In this document: one piece after another, positions 21,704 to 30,846 of the stretch
Numbering within the stretch: position 1 is the stretch's first letter
Layout: every line of letters begins with the position of its first letter
Assembly: GCA_018261615.1 (NCBI GenBank)
Contig: JAGTSE010000014.1
Span: 124,001 to 188,000, forward strand
Length of the DNA stretch: 64,000 bases
Direction: 5' to 3'
From: Pseudomonadota bacterium
Lineage (GTDB): Bacteria; Pseudomonadota; Gammaproteobacteria; Enterobacterales; Enterobacteriaceae
Made by a program: the position numbers and the translations under genes
Notes under the pieces: model-generated
Told to the model about the DNA's origin: nothing
Databases searched by the model: none
Seen by the model: the letters and a program-made list of their open reading frames with translations, nothing else

Positions 21704-22164
21704 TTATTTACGCAACAACCGCTGTAAACGCTGTTTGTGCCAGCGGGCGATCGACTCAGCGAAGACAAAGAGCCGCAATCCCCGCACCAGCAGCAATCCT
21801 CCCCAAATCGCCGCCACCCACAGTGACCATAGAGGTTCTGGCGCAGTACTGCGATTGAGGAAATAGAGCAATACGCAGACGATGACTGCGGTGATAAGCG
21901 ATCGCCAGAAGCCGCTTTCGGTATCGACCTTTTCCCGCGCGGTTGTGATGCGCTGATCCAGCGCTTCTTCCCCCACTTCCGGCTGCCCGGACAACTAGTA
22001 ACACTGACGCCAAACACCGCCGCTAACGCACTCAGCGTCTCTAGCGAAGGTTGATCGCCATTTTCAATTCGCTGCACCGTTCTGACGCTCAACGCGGCCA
22101 TCTCTGCAAGCTGTTCCTGCGACCAGGCGTGGGCCAGACGGAACGCTTTCACTTTATTGCTCAT
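21704..22164 (-). pseudogene. HTH (XRE) / 2TM-domain protein, frameshifted
   Basis: The first half, from the ATG at 22164, encodes a Cro/C1-type helix-turn-helix (FRLAHAWSQEQLAEMAALSVRTVQRIENG). At about residue 57 the frame turns to nonsense (SCPGSRKWGKKRW). The expected continuation is in another frame: SGQPEVGEEALDQRITTAREKV, then two hydrophobic helices (LITAVIVCVLLYFL and LWVAAIWGGLLLVRGLRLFVF), the 2TM-domain arrangement known from fused HTH-2TM proteins. The slip falls near 21990-22005. Either the gene is broken, or there is a sequencing error, or two polypeptides are made (a TTG start at 21994 opens the second frame). It is convergent with baeR and sits where E. coli has yegP. Confidence 0.7.
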
Positions 22165-22372
22165 GATATTTCTCCACAGGAAACCGGCTTGCAGTGTCGC
22201 GGAACCACGCAGACAGCAACACGATCGTTACCCGACAGCAACACGACATCGCCACGACAGTGCTCTGACAAAACCCTTCGCCGAGTATAAACCGGTCGTG
22301 AACAATGCTGTAATCCTCTGTATCCTGCCGGGCGCTTCAGGCGTATCTAAACAAGAATAACGGGGAAGGAGG

Positions 22373-22456
22373 GTGAGGAAATACGACCATGGTGTACTGA
22401 TGCTGCTGTTAGCTGCGTTCGGTGGCGAGGCGGAAATGGCCACTGACTGCGAGTGA
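22373..22456 (+). CDS. Possible 27-aa small ORF in the gap before trhP
   Basis: The 413-bp gap 22165-22577 holds no other gene. A GTG-started frame reads RKYDHGVLMLLLAAFGGEAE and ends at a TGA. A strong purine tract (GGGGAAGGAGG) lies upstream but is too close to the GTG; the first internal ATG in another frame stops at once. The short hydrophobic stretch is suggestive of a tiny membrane peptide but may be chance. A perfect palindrome (CGCCTCACCTGGTGAGGCG, 22532-22550) lies nearer to trhP. Confidence 0.2.
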   Translation: MRKYDHGVLMLLLAAFGGEAEMATDCE

Positions 22457-22577
22457 ACTAACGCACAGGTTTACTCCCCCGGTGCGCAGCGCTACAATTC
22501 CCGCCCTAAATTTAGGGGAACTCCCCCGCCGCCTCACCTGGTGAGGCGATCTGACCTGTCATCAGAACGAGAACATC

Positions 22578-23939
22578 ATGTTTAAACCGGAACTCCTGTC
22601 CCCGGCGGGAACGCTGAAAAATATGCGTTACGCCTTCGCTTACGGCGCGGACGCCGTTTACGCTGGCCAGCCGCGCTACTCGCTGCGCGTGCGCAATAAC
22701 GAATTCAACCACGAAAACCTGCAAATCGGCATCAATGAAGCCCACGCGCAGGGCAAAAAATTCTACGTGGTGGTGAATATCGCGCCACATAACGCCAAGC
22801 TGAAAACATTCATCCGCGACCTGAAACCTGTGGTAGACATGGGGCCGGATGCGCTGATTATGTCCGATCCGGGGCTTATCATGATGGTGCGCGAAAACTT
22901 CCCACAGATGCCAATTCACCTCTCCGTGCAGGCAAACGCAGTCAACTGGGCAACGGTGAAATTCTGGCAGCAGATGGGGCTAACGCGCGTGATCCTCTCC
23001 CGCGAACTGTCGCTGGAAGAGATCGCCGAAATTCGCAGCCAGGTGCCGGAGATGGAGATCGAAATCTTCGTGCACGGCGCACTGTGCATGGCTTACTCTG
23101 GCCGTTGCCTGCTTTCAGGTTATATCAACAAGCGCGATCCGAACCAGGGCACCTGCACCAACGCCTGCCGCTGGGAATATAACGTTCAGGAAGGCAAAGA
23201 AGACGCTATCGGCAATATCGTACATGTTCACGAACCCATTCCAGTACAGAACATCGAACCCACACTGGGCGTCGGCGCGCCGACCGATAAAGTCTTTATG
23301 ATTGAAGAAGCGCAGCGTCCAGGCGAGTACATGACCGCCTTTGAGGACGAGCACGGCACCTACATCATGAACTCGAAAGATCTGCGGGCAATTGCCCACG
23401 TTGAGCGCCTGACGCAGATGGGCGTGCACTCGCTGAAAATCGAAGGCCGTACCAAATCGTTCTACTACTGCGCCCGTACTGCGCAGGTATACCGCAAAGC
23501 GATCGACGACGCCGCAGCGGGTAAACCGTTTGACACTTCACTGTTGGAAACGCTGGAAGGGCTGGCACATCGCGGTTACACCGAAGGTTTCCTGCGCCGC
23601 CACACGCACGATGATTACCAGAACTATGACTATGGCTACTCGGTTTCCGAGCGCCAGCAGTTTGTCGGCGAATTCACTGGCGAGCGTAAAGGTAATCTGG
23701 CAGCCGTTGCTGTGAAAAATAAGTTTTCGGTCGGCGACAGCCTGGAGCTGATGACGCCGCAGGGCAATGTCAACTTTACGCTTGAGCAGATGGAAAACGC
23801 CAAAGGCGAAGCAATGCCGGTCGCGCCAGGCGATGGTTATACTGTCTGGCTGCCGGTTCCGCAGGATATGGCGCTGGAATATGCGCTTCTGATGCGCAAT
23901 TTCACCGGGCAGTCGACGCGCAATCCTCACGCAAAGTAA
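22578..23939 (+). CDS. trhP: tRNA U34 hydroxylation protein, U32 peptidase family
   Basis: The YegQ/TrhP family takes part, with prephenate as hydroxyl donor route, in making 5-hydroxyuridine at tRNA position 34. The 453 residues contain the U32 signature EIFVHGALCMAYSGRCLLSGY and the following CTNAC cysteine pair, which together supply the likely iron-sulfur ligands. The start MFKPELLSPAGTLKN is the family N-terminus and is preceded by AGAACGAGAAC. It is followed by the CyaR small RNA gene, as in E. coli. Confidence 0.95.
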   Translation: MFKPELLSPAGTLKNMRYAFAYGADAVYAGQPRYSLRVRNNEFNHENLQIGINEAHAQGKKFYVVVNIAPHNAKLKTFIRDLKPVVDMGPDALIMSDPGLIMMVRENFPQMPIHLSVQANAVNWATVKFWQQMGLTRVILSRELSLEEIAEIRSQVPEMEIEIFVHGALCMAYSGRCLLSGYINKRDPNQGTCTNACRWEYNVQEGKEDAIGNIVHVHEPIPVQNIEPTLGVGAPTDKVFMIEEAQRPGEYMTAFEDEHGTYIMNSKDLRAIAHVERLTQMGVHSLKIEGRTKSFYYCARTAQVYRKAIDDAAAGKPFDTSLLETLEGLAHRGYTEGFLRRHTHDDYQNYDYGYSVSERQQFVGEFTGERKGNLAAVAVKNKFSVGDSLELMTPQGNVNFTLEQMENAKGEAMPVAPGDGYTVWLPVPQDMALEYALLMRNFTGQSTRNPHAK

Positions 23940-23969
23940 TTTAGCAGGGTTATTTTTACGGCTGGAAAA

Positions 23970-23991
23970 ATCTTAGAATCGGATCACATAC
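23970..23991 (+). promoter_or_regulatory. CRP site of the cyaR promoter
   Basis: TTAGA-N6-TCACA (core 23973-23988) is centred about 42 bp before the CyaR start. That is the class II position, consistent with the known cAMP-CRP activation of cyaR. A TATGAT -10 box lies at 24010-24015. Confidence 0.75.
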
Positions 23992-24022
23992 CTCCCCGGT
24001 CATTATGGGTATGATCCATCTT

Positions 24023-24109
24023 GCTGAAAAACATAACCCATAAATGCTAGCTGTACCAGGAACCACCTCCTTAGCCTGCGTAATCTCCCTTACGCAGGCT
24101 TATTTTTTT
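24023..24109 (+). ncRNA. cyaR: CyaR small regulatory RNA
   Basis: An Hfq-binding small RNA that represses ompX, luxS, nadE and yqaE mRNAs and responds to cAMP-CRP. The sequence begins GCTGAAAAACATAACCCATA and contains the conserved ACCAGGAACCACCTCCTTAG seed/loop region. It ends in a hairpin built on AGCCTGCGTAA...TTACGCAGGCT followed by a run of seven T, the intrinsic terminator. Length (about 87 nt) and position between trhP and yegS-side genes match E. coli. One A is missing relative to the E. coli CCATAAAATGC stretch. Confidence 0.95.
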
Positions 24110-24188
24110 CCGCTTTATTCCGCTTTTTTTACCCCCTTCCCGCTCGTGAGATACACTTTCTTCATTGCATGCAATAAGGACGAGAAAA

Positions 24189-25088
24189 ATGGGCAAAATT
24201 CCTGGAAGCTTATTGATCCTCAACGGTAAAAGCGCCGGAGACGAAACGCTGCGCACAGCCGTCGCGCGGTTGCGTAACGAGGGCATGGATATTCAGGTGC
24301 GCGTCACCTGGGAAAAAGGAGATGCCGGGCGCTATGTTAAAGAAGCACAGCTGCTTGGCGTAGAGACAGTGATCGCTGGTGGTGGCGACGGCACCGTCAA
24401 CGAAGTGGCGACAGCGCTGGTAAACTGCACGGGTGATAACATTCCGGCGCTCGGTATTTTGCCGCTCGGCACCGCCAATGATTTCGCCACCAGCGCAGGG
24501 ATCCCCGAGGCGCTGGAGAAAGCGTTACAGCTGGCTATCGTGGGTAAAGCGGTGGCTATCGATATCGCCCGCGTCAACGATAAAACCTGTTTTATTAATA
24601 TGGCAACCGGCGGTTTTGGTACCCGCATCACCACGGAAACGCCGGAAAAACTGAAGGCCGCGCTGGGCGGGGTTTCTTATCTGATCCACGGGCTGCTGCG
24701 GCTGGATAAGCTAAAGGCCGATCGCTGCGAAATTCGCGGTGAGGCTTTTCAGTGGCAAGGCGATGCGCTGGTGATTGGCATTGGTAACGGGCGCCAGGCG
24801 GGCGGCGGACAGCAGCTTTGCCCGCAGGCGCTGATTAACGATGGCTTACTGCATCTGCGTATTTTTACCGGCGAAGAGCTGTTACCCGCACTGTTGATCA
24901 CCCTGACACAGCCGGATGATAACCCGCATATTATTGACGGTAAATCGGCATGGTTCGAGGTCAGCGCCCCACATGAAATTACCTTTAACCTCGACGGTGA
25001 ACCGCTAAGCGGCGAGCATTTCCGCATTGAAGTGTTGCCCAATGCATTACAGTGCCGGTTACCGCCGGATTGCCCGTTATTGTGTTAA
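24189..25088 (+). CDS. yegS: Lipid kinase YegS
   Basis: A DAG-kinase-fold enzyme; E. coli YegS phosphorylates phosphatidylglycerol in vitro. The nucleotide-binding [10 protein letters not shown] motif lies at about residues 65-74, followed by [11 protein letters not shown]. The C-terminal beta-sandwich closes with [12 protein letters not shown] choose the ATG at 24189 ([15 protein letters not shown]), which gives 299 aa as in E. coli and has AAGGACGAG upstream; an earlier ATG at 24165 has no support. The gene stands alone after cyaR. Confidence 0.95.
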   Translation: MGKIPGSLLILNGKSAGDETLRTAVARLRNEGMDIQVRVTWEKGDAGRYVKEAQLLGVETVIAGGGDGTVNEVATALVNCTGDNIPALGILPLGTANDFATSAGIPEALEKALQLAIVGKAVAIDIARVNDKTCFINMATGGFGTRITTETPEKLKAALGGVSYLIHGLLRLDKLKADRCEIRGEAFQWQGDALVIGIGNGRQAGGGQQLCPQALINDGLLHLRIFTGEELLPALLITLTQPDDNPHIIDGKSAWFEVSAPHEITFNLDGEPLSGEHFRIEVLPNALQCRLPPDCPLLC

Positions 25089-25101
25089 TCGCTTAAAAAT
25101 A

Positions 25102-25125
25102 CCTGATGACGCTTCGCTTATCAGG
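25102..25125. repeat. REP-like palindrome between yegS and fbaB
   Basis: CCTGATGACGC and GCTTATCAGG form an imperfect stem with a TTC loop in the convergent yegS-fbaB spacer, the usual setting of a REP unit. Confidence 0.55.
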
Positions 25126-25189
25126 CCATATAACGAGGCAAAAAACGCGATACCTCTCCCCCGAAGAGGAGAGGATGTGACGAAAGCCG

Positions 25190-26242
25190 TTATGCGATGG
25201 TCACTTTCTGATCGAGATAGACATCCTGCACGGCGTTAATCAGTTTCACGCCGTCGGCCATGGTTTTCTTGAACGCCTTACGGCCAAGGATCAGCCCCAT
25301 GCCGCCCGCGCGTTTATTGATAACCGCGGTACGGACAGCATCGGCCAGATCGGTGTCACCTCCGGCAGCGCCGCCGGAGTTGATCAACCCCGCGCGCCCC
25401 ATATAGCAGTTCGCCAGTTGATAGCGCACCAGATCAATCGGGTTATCGCTGGTCAGTTTGCTGTAGACGCGTTCATCGGTATAACCGAAATTAACCGCTT
25501 TATAGCCGCCGTTATTTTCCGCCATTTTCTGCTTCACGATGTCCGCGCCGATGGTGGCGGCAATGTGATTCGCCTGGCCGGTCAAATCCGCCGAAACATG
25601 GTAATCCACTCCATCTTTCTTGAAGGCAGAGTTGCGCAGATAGGCCCACAACACGGTCACCAGCCCCAGTTCATGAGCACGCTCGAAGGCGGCCGAGATC
25701 TCTTCAATCTGGCGGCGGGATTCCTGCGATCCAAAATAGATAGTCGCGCCAACGGCCACTGCCCCCATATTGAATGCCTGCTCAACGCTGGCATACAGCG
25801 TCTGGTCATATTCCGTCGGGTAGCTGAGGGTTTCGTTGTGGTTGAGCTTGACGAGGAAGGGAATGCGGTGCGCATAGCGGCGGGAAACAGAGGCCAGCAC
25901 GCCGTAGGTGGAGGCTACGCAATTACACCCGGCTTCAATCGCCAGCTCCACGATATTCTTCGGATCGAAATAGAGCGGATTCGCTGCAAAGGATGCTCCC
26001 GCCGAGTGCTCAATCCCCTGGTCAACCGGCAGAATGGACAGATACCCGGTGCCCGACAGCCGCCCGTGGTTATACAGCGTCTGCATGTTACGCAGCACCG
26101 CAGGCGGACGGTTGTTATCGACCATCACGCGATCCACGTAATCGCCGCCCGGCAAATAGAGTTGGTCAGCGGGGATGGTCATACATCGGTGTTGCAGAAG
26201 GCTGTCGGCGTCTTTGCCGAGTAACTGCACAATATCAGTCAT
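25190..26242 (-). CDS. fbaB: Class I fructose-bisphosphate aldolase (DhnA type)
   Basis: Cleaves fructose 1,6-bisphosphate by a Schiff-base mechanism, in E. coli mainly during growth on gluconeogenic substrates. The sequence is close to E. coli FbaB throughout, with [33 protein letters not shown] and the phosphate-binding [15 protein letters not shown] region. The ATG at 26242 ([16 protein letters not shown]) gives the usual 350 aa and has GGGAGC upstream; the frame is open 27 bases further but without family support. It precedes no coupled gene: 149 bp separate it from thiD, which ends upstream on the same strand. Confidence 0.96.
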   Translation of the reverse strand: MTDIVQLLGKDADSLLQHRCMTIPADQLYLPGGDYVDRVMVDNNRPPAVLRNMQTLYNHGRLSGTGYLSILPVDQGIEHSAGASFAANPLYFDPKNIVELAIEAGCNCVASTYGVLASVSRRYAHRIPFLVKLNHNETLSYPTEYDQTLYASVEQAFNMGAVAVGATIYFGSQESRRQIEEISAAFERAHELGLVTVLWAYLRNSAFKKDGVDYHVSADLTGQANHIAATIGADIVKQKMAENNGGYKAVNFGYTDERVYSKLTSDNPIDLVRYQLANCYMGRAGLINSGGAAGGDTDLADAVRTAVINKRAGGMGLILGRKAFKKTMADGVKLINAVQDVYLDQKVTIA

Positions 26243-26391
26243 AGCTATGCTCCCGTAAGCTTCGCGCAAAGCGAATTGGATTATCCCGACCTGCCTTACG
26301 GCAGGCAGAAATAAGCCTGGTACTCATGCGCGATATTTTCCACTGCTGCCTTTTTTTCAGCATAATCTGCTGGCACGTTTCGGATCCTGGT

Positions 26392-27192
26392 TTACCACCA
26401 CTGATGGAAATGGTGTACCGGCCCGATCCCGCTACCGACTTCCAGCGAATCCGCCTGTGCCAGCGCGGCCGTCAGCCACTGTTTGGCTTCAGCGACCGTC
26501 GACGCCCAGTCGCTGTGGCGCGGGCGCAGCGCAGCCAGCGCGGCGGAGAGCGTGCAGCCTGTGCCGTGGGTATTTTTCGTCGCCACGCGCGGCGCGGTAA
26601 AGCGTAGCGCGCCTTCACCGGTGAAGAGCCAGTCCGGACTTTCGGCATCATCCAGATGACCGCCTTTCATCAGCACCGCCTCGCAGCCTAGCGCCAGCAG
26701 CGCTTCGCCCTGCGCATGCATCTCCTGCTCATTGCGGGCATGTGGCACTTCAAGCAGCGCAGCGGCCTCCGGCAGATTGGGGGTAATAAGTGAAACCTGC
26801 GGCAGTAAATGCTGACGCAGCGCCGACACGGCGGAGGGCGACAGCAGCGGGTCGCCGCTCTTGGCGAGCATTACCGTATCCAGCACTACATTACGTACCT
26901 GATAGTGGCGCAGACGCTCCGCCACCGCTTCAACAATATCGGTTTCCGCCAGCATGCCGATTTTGGTGGTATCAATACGCACATCGCTGAGCACCGAGTC
27001 GAGCTGCGCGGCGACAAAATCCGGTTCGATCCGGTACACCGACTGCACGCCGCGAGTGTTTTGCGCCACCAGCGCGGTGATCACCGAACAGCCGTAAGCG
27101 CCGAGCGCCGAGAAAGTTTTTAAATCTGCCTGAATTCCCGCGCCGCCGCTTGGGTCGGTACCGGCGATGGTCAATGCATTGATTCGCTTCAT
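26392..27192 (-). CDS. thiD: Hydroxymethylpyrimidine (phosphate) kinase
   Basis: Phosphorylates HMP and HMP-P in thiamin synthesis and salvage. The 266 residues start [25 protein letters not shown], which contains the substrate/phosphate-binding region. They include [15 protein letters not shown], and the anion-hole motif [15 protein letters not shown] near the C-terminus carries the catalytic cysteine. The ATG at 27192 overlaps the thiM stop by ATGA, so thiM and thiD are translationally coupled. The frame stays open upstream only because it reads through thiM in another frame. It is controlled by the TPP riboswitch ahead of thiM. Confidence 0.97.
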   Translation of the reverse strand: MKRINALTIAGTDPSGGAGIQADLKTFSALGAYGCSVITALVAQNTRGVQSVYRIEPDFVAAQLDSVLSDVRIDTTKIGMLAETDIVEAVAERLRHYQVRNVVLDTVMLAKSGDPLLSPSAVSALRQHLLPQVSLITPNLPEAAALLEVPHARNEQEMHAQGEALLALGCEAVLMKGGHLDDAESPDWLFTGEGALRFTAPRVATKNTHGTGCTLSAALAALRPRHSDWASTVAEAKQWLTAALAQADSLEVGSGIGPVHHFHQWW

Positions 27193-27977
27193 AACGCGCC
27201 CTCCCCGCCGAGTGTGTAGAGCGCATCGAGAAACGCGGGTGTAAAGCTGCCCGGCCCGTTGCTGTTCGCTACCGCCAGGCTGCCCGCCAGCCCGAGCCAG
27301 GCGCAGGCGCAGGCCACATTCGCCAGGCGATCGCCTTGCAGCGCGCAACTGGCGGCGACCACGGCGGATAACGCGCAACCCGTGCCGACAACCCGCGTCA
27401 TCAGCACATCCCCACCCGTGACCATCAGTGTACGACAGCCATCAGTGACATAGTCCACTTCGCCGGTAACGGCCACCACCGCGCCGGTTTGCAGCGCCAG
27501 CGCCTGCGCTGCGGGCAACGCATTGCTGGCAGTATCAGTGGTATCCACGCCGCGCCCACCTGCGCTCACTCCCGCGAGTGCCAGAATTTCGGAGGCATTG
27601 CCGCGGATCGCCGCCGGATGCAGAGCAAGCAGTTGCTGACAAAATTGCGTACGGAAAGTGAGTGCGCCAACAGCAACGGGATCGAGTGTCCAGGGTTTGC
27701 CGACCGCATTTGCGCTTTCAATGGCCGCCAGCATCGCGTCGGCCCGCTCGCGGGTTAAGGTGCCAACGTTAATCAACAGCGCATCAGCAATCACACTGAA
27801 TTGCTGTGCCTCGTCACGATCAATCACCATGACCGGCGACGCGCCAAGCGCCAGCAGCACATTGGCGGTAAAGGTTTGTACAACGTCGTTGGTCATACAA
27901 TGAACAAGCGGGGAATGGCGGCGGAATTGCCGTAAGGCATGTGCGGTTTGCGCACGATCGAGCAGGTCAGGTTGCAT
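27189..27977 (-). CDS. thiM: Hydroxyethylthiazole kinase
   Basis: Phosphorylates thiazole (THZ) for thiamin salvage. The 262 aa equal the E. coli length. Typical segments are [27 protein letters not shown], the LDPVAVGAL strand, [13 protein letters not shown] and the C-terminal [14 protein letters not shown] with the catalytic cysteine. The start at 27977 has GGAGCGAAACC in front; the frame is open 48 bases further into the riboswitch, which is not translated. It is the first gene of thiMD. Confidence 0.96.
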   Translation of the reverse strand: MQPDLLDRAQTAHALRQFRRHSPLVHCMTNDVVQTFTANVLLALGASPVMVIDRDEAQQFSVIADALLINVGTLTRERADAMLAAIESANAVGKPWTLDPVAVGALTFRTQFCQQLLALHPAAIRGNASEILALAGVSAGGRGVDTTDTASNALPAAQALALQTGAVVAVTGEVDYVTDGCRTLMVTGGDVLMTRVVGTGCALSAVVAASCALQGDRLANVACACAWLGLAGSLAVANSNGPGSFTPAFLDALYTLGGEGAL

Positions 27978-28027
27978 GGTTTCGCTCCTGCCAGGCCGTG
28001 AAAGAAGTGATAGCCCGACAGGCATCT

Positions 28028-28105
28028 GACTTCCCTACGCTGGCATTATCCAGATCAGGTAATACGGGTATTTCTCAGCCTTCACAAAGAAGGGCACCCC
28101 GAGTC
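28028..28105 (-). promoter_or_regulatory. TPP riboswitch (thi box) of thiMD
   Basis: On the minus strand the leader reads GACTCGGGGTGCCCTTC, then GGCTGAGAAATACCCGTAT, then ACCTGATCTGGATAATGCCA and GCGTAGGGAAGTC. These are the conserved helices and the CUGAGA / ACCUGAUCUGG cores of the TPP aptamer, almost identical to E. coli thiM. It ends 50 bp before the thiM start, fitting ligand-dependent occlusion of translation. Confidence 0.97.
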
Positions 28106-28203
28106 ATTCAATTAGATCTCTTCTAAGAGGAAACCAGCGTAGAGGAAGTGGCTTGCTGTTGCAAGCTTGCCTGTCGGACCATCACTTTGACACATGCAGG
28201 AGC

Positions 28204-28335
28204 GGTCAGTTCAGCATTGAGCGCCGTTTCGACGGTAAGCTTCGTCAGCATCCGGGAAAACTGGTTAAGGTCAGCTTCGGTTTTAAGACCTTTAGCCAAT
28301 TCTGCCGCAAGGGGTTTGAGTTTCTTTTCGTCCAT
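28204..28335 (-). pseudogene. IS256-family transposase N-terminal fragment
   Basis: From the ATG at 28335 the frame gives MDEKKLKPLAAELAKGLKT, then EADLNQFSRMLTKLTVETAL and NAELT. This is the start of IS256-family (IS1414/ISEc39-like) transposases. Homology breaks after 44 residues; the frame continues for 26 unrelated residues to 28123. The catalytic domain is missing. It lies just upstream of the thiM riboswitch and marks the left border of the acquired block. The 150 bp beyond it (28336-28488) hold nothing I can identify. Confidence 0.85.
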
Positions 28336-28488
28336 AATTTTCTTGTTTCGGTTGTTGGAATGAACATATCATTAACAGGCAATTACACAATTTAAATTAC
28401 AGTCTCCATAAAACTGACATTGTTTCAGTTACAAACTGTAGAAATATCACGCCATGTGTCATGAGCTGTTTATAAAAAATAATATCCA

Positions 28489-28716
28489 TCAATGATTTCT
28501 CCTCTCGTTAATTCTGTGAGTAATGTCATTTAATGATGAATGAATTCTCTCATGATTGTATTCACTGAGCCAGTTGTCGAACAGCGATCCGTACAGGCTT
28601 AATTCGCGGGCTACTTCGGTTACGCTAATATGAGCGGCAAGCTTCAGGGCTTCTTCACGGAATTCAGGCGTGTGCTGCTTACGCGACTTTTTGGTGGTTG
28701 ATACGGGTTTTGTCAT
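28489..28716 (-). pseudogene. Internally deleted IS3-family element (OrfA head joined to OrfB tail)
   Basis: The first about 40 residues (MTKPVSTTKKSRKQHTPEFR, then EEALKLAAHISVTEVARELSLY) are the helix-turn-helix start of an IS3-family OrfA. They run in frame into WLSEYNHERIHSSLND, the end of an OrfB integrase domain. Everything between, including the leucine zipper and the DDE core, is deleted, leaving a 75-residue open frame. The strand is followed by an IS-end-like TGTCCACTGTTGCCGGGTAA at 28757-28776. It cannot transpose itself. Confidence 0.8.
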
Positions 28717-28779
28717 GTGAGCAACCTTTGGTCAAGAGTTTACTCACTTCGTCACGTGTCCACTGTTGCCGGGTAAGAT

Positions 28780-28818
28780 AAAAAGAGCCTTGCATTACTC
28801 TCTGGCAATGCAAGGCTC
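28780..28818 (-). terminator. Intrinsic terminator of hdeB
   Basis: A perfect 12-bp stem (GAGCCTTGCATT / AATGCAAGGCTC) followed on the minus strand by five T, directly after the hdeB stop. Confidence 0.9.
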
Positions 28819-28830
28819 AATTAGTTGATA

Positions 28831-29151
28831 TTAATGAACGATTAAGTCCTGCAGCTTACTTTTGAACTCATATACTTTTGCTTGCGGATTCTTTTTACAG
28901 AATTCAACTGTTTGTGGAACAGCAACGTTCACTGTCTCATCGAGAGAGACCGTGTCCCCCCCTTTGTAAGTTGTTTTATCATGCAACATCCAGAATGCAA
29001 CCGGTGCCATAGCTTTCGGGTTCAGGTTGATAAATTCGTGGCATGTCATATTTTCGGGACTCTTCTCAGATGCCTGGGCACTGGATACTGCCCCGAAAAA
29101 TAAACTCGCCAACAGAGTCAAACCGGTGAACACTATTTTCATACTTTTCAT
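28831..29151 (-). CDS. hdeB: Periplasmic acid-stress chaperone, HdeB-like
   Basis: HdeA/HdeB proteins unfold at low pH and hold periplasmic proteins soluble. The 106-aa precursor has a signal peptide (MKSMKIVFTGLTLLASLFFG, cleavage near AQA-SEKS). The mature domain has the family's paired cysteines in MTCHEFINLNPKAMAPVAFWML and EFCKKNPQAKVYEF, and the KGGDTVSLDET loop of HdeB. I take the ATG at 29151 because GAGG lies six bases before it; the frame opens at 29163. It lies downstream of gadB-gadC on the same strand, which fits co-regulation in acid resistance, and ends in a strong terminator. Confidence 0.9.
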   Translation of the reverse strand: MKSMKIVFTGLTLLASLFFGAVSSAQASEKSPENMTCHEFINLNPKAMAPVAFWMLHDKTTYKGGDTVSLDETVNVAVPQTVEFCKKNPQAKVYEFKSKLQDLIVH

Positions 29152-29275
29152 TAAAATCCTCATCTATATCAAATATCAAAAATATTGTGATAGACTTTTT
29201 AGTCATCCCTCTTGGCAGGTATTGTTACTACATGCCTCTCTCCCCTCCGCCTCTGATATCCTTAGCGCGTTTATA

Positions 29276-30805
29276 TCACTTCGTTTTATCGACAATAATA
29301 TGGTGTGTCGGGCGTGCTCGAGGGTGAAGAAAGAAATGTCCTTCTGGCGCGTTTCCAGTATTAATTGGTAATAATGTAACTCCCTCATTTATACCACCTT
29401 TATTCCGCAGAGCATACACAATAAACGGCAGTACAAACACGGCAAGGAAACCTGCTGCCAGCAGTTCAACATACTTATCGGTTGAATCACCCTGTATGGT
29501 ATCCGGGGGCAAAAAAGAAATAACAAAGGCCATTATTGATGTCAGCAGCCCCACAGTAGCAATAAGCAGCTTGGCCTTTTTTCCCCCAGGAACATTAAAC
29601 GTCCTTTTTTTCTCCGGATATTTACATACTAACAGCATGTAACTGATAAACATCATGAAGTATGCGCACAAATAAATGACTACTGTTAATGCCAGTGCTA
29701 TCAGGAACGACATATTGCTTCCCCCACCAGTGTTGGTGAGGATGACTAAAGCAACAGATGTGATGACAAGCTGCGAAATTACCAGTATTACAGGAACCCC
29801 GTTTTGATTAAGTTTGGCTGCACTTGCAGGCAGTAGTTTTTTTTGTGCCGTTACATACATCCCCCGGGAAGGTCCTACAATCCATGATGCAATTTCCGCC
29901 AATACACCAAGCAATAATAGCGCAGAAATCACTCTCACCGACCATTCAAACCCAGACCCAACATGGGATATCAGTACGCTGAAAGTTTGCATTACCCCTG
30001 CTGAAAGGTTGATATCCGCCTGCGGGATCACGAGGGCAATAGCCAGACCACCCACGGAACTCAGGGAAATAGCCGCGATCATCAATAGCAACATGGCCAG
30101 CGGGTAATCTCGCCCAGGGTTGCGCATTTCATTGACGTGAGTCGCTGATGCTTCAACACCCATATAACTCAATATAAAAGCCACAAAGACTACAAGAGTT
30201 CCTAATTTTGTAAAATCGGGGAAAAATGTTGATTCATTTATCTCAATGGCAACTTTAGCGCCAGAATAGAGATACCAGATAGCGAGAGCTACAAGAATAA
30301 TTGCCGGTAGTAAAATTCCCGCAAAAAAACCAACTTTAGCAATTCTGGCAGTATATTTGGTTCCACCAAACTGCGTTAAGGCAAGCCCCCATAAAATGAT
30401 AAGTGCAGCGACCGTTTTTGTCACCGGCTCCTCGTTTAGTGCTGGCCACTTCAGTATGTAGGAAAGCGCCCCCAGTACGAAATAAAGCATTGGGATAAAA
30501 CCAACCGCAATCTGCAAATAACCAAAAGATATGGCGGCGAACCCCCATTTCTCACCCATGGTTTTTGAGACCCAAGTAAACACGCCCCCCTCTTCCCAAC
30601 CTTCAACTGTCGCCATTTCTGCAGCACACAACCCTACGGGAATAAACCAGAGTATCCCACCCAATAGCAGAAAAAAAACCAATGAAAACCCAGACGTAGC
30701 GAAAGTTGGATATTCATAAACCGCCATCACCATAGAAGCGGTAATAGCAAAGAATCCCAATAACGATAGCTCTTTACTCAATTCATTATGTGTTGATGTA
30801 GCCAT
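29276..30805 (-). CDS. gadC: Glutamate/GABA antiporter GadC
   Basis: Exchanges external glutamate for internal GABA so that GadB can keep consuming protons. The 509 residues show about 12 hydrophobic helices. They include the APC-superfamily TM1 region [28 protein letters not shown] and the C-terminal plug [18 protein letters not shown] that closes the path at neutral pH in E. coli. AGGAGGAATTT precedes the ATG. Only 41 bp separate it from gadB upstream, so the two form an operon. The coding DNA is more AT-rich than the flanking core genes. Confidence 0.95.
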   Translation of the reverse strand: MATSTHNELSKELSLLGFFAITASMVMAVYEYPTFATSGFSLVFFLLLGGILWFIPVGLCAAEMATVEGWEEGGVFTWVSKTMGEKWGFAAISFGYLQIAVGFIPMLYFVLGALSYILKWPALNEEPVTKTVAALIILWGLALTQFGGTKYTARIAKVGFFAGILLPAIILVALAIWYLYSGAKVAIEINESTFFPDFTKLGTLVVFVAFILSYMGVEASATHVNEMRNPGRDYPLAMLLLMIAAISLSSVGGLAIALVIPQADINLSAGVMQTFSVLISHVGSGFEWSVRVISALLLLGVLAEIASWIVGPSRGMYVTAQKKLLPASAAKLNQNGVPVILVISQLVITSVALVILTNTGGGSNMSFLIALALTVVIYLCAYFMMFISYMLLVCKYPEKKRTFNVPGGKKAKLLIATVGLLTSIMAFVISFLPPDTIQGDSTDKYVELLAAGFLAVFVLPFIVYALRNKGGINEGVTLLPINTGNAPEGHFFLHPRARPTHHIIVDKTK

Positions 30806-30846
30806 AAATTCCTCCTGAACAGGCCTATTAATTGCAACAGGAAAAA

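Noticed and set aside
25418..26224. Plus-strand frame of 268 codons opposite fbaB
   Set aside because: A shadow of fbaB codon bias; no recognisable domain.
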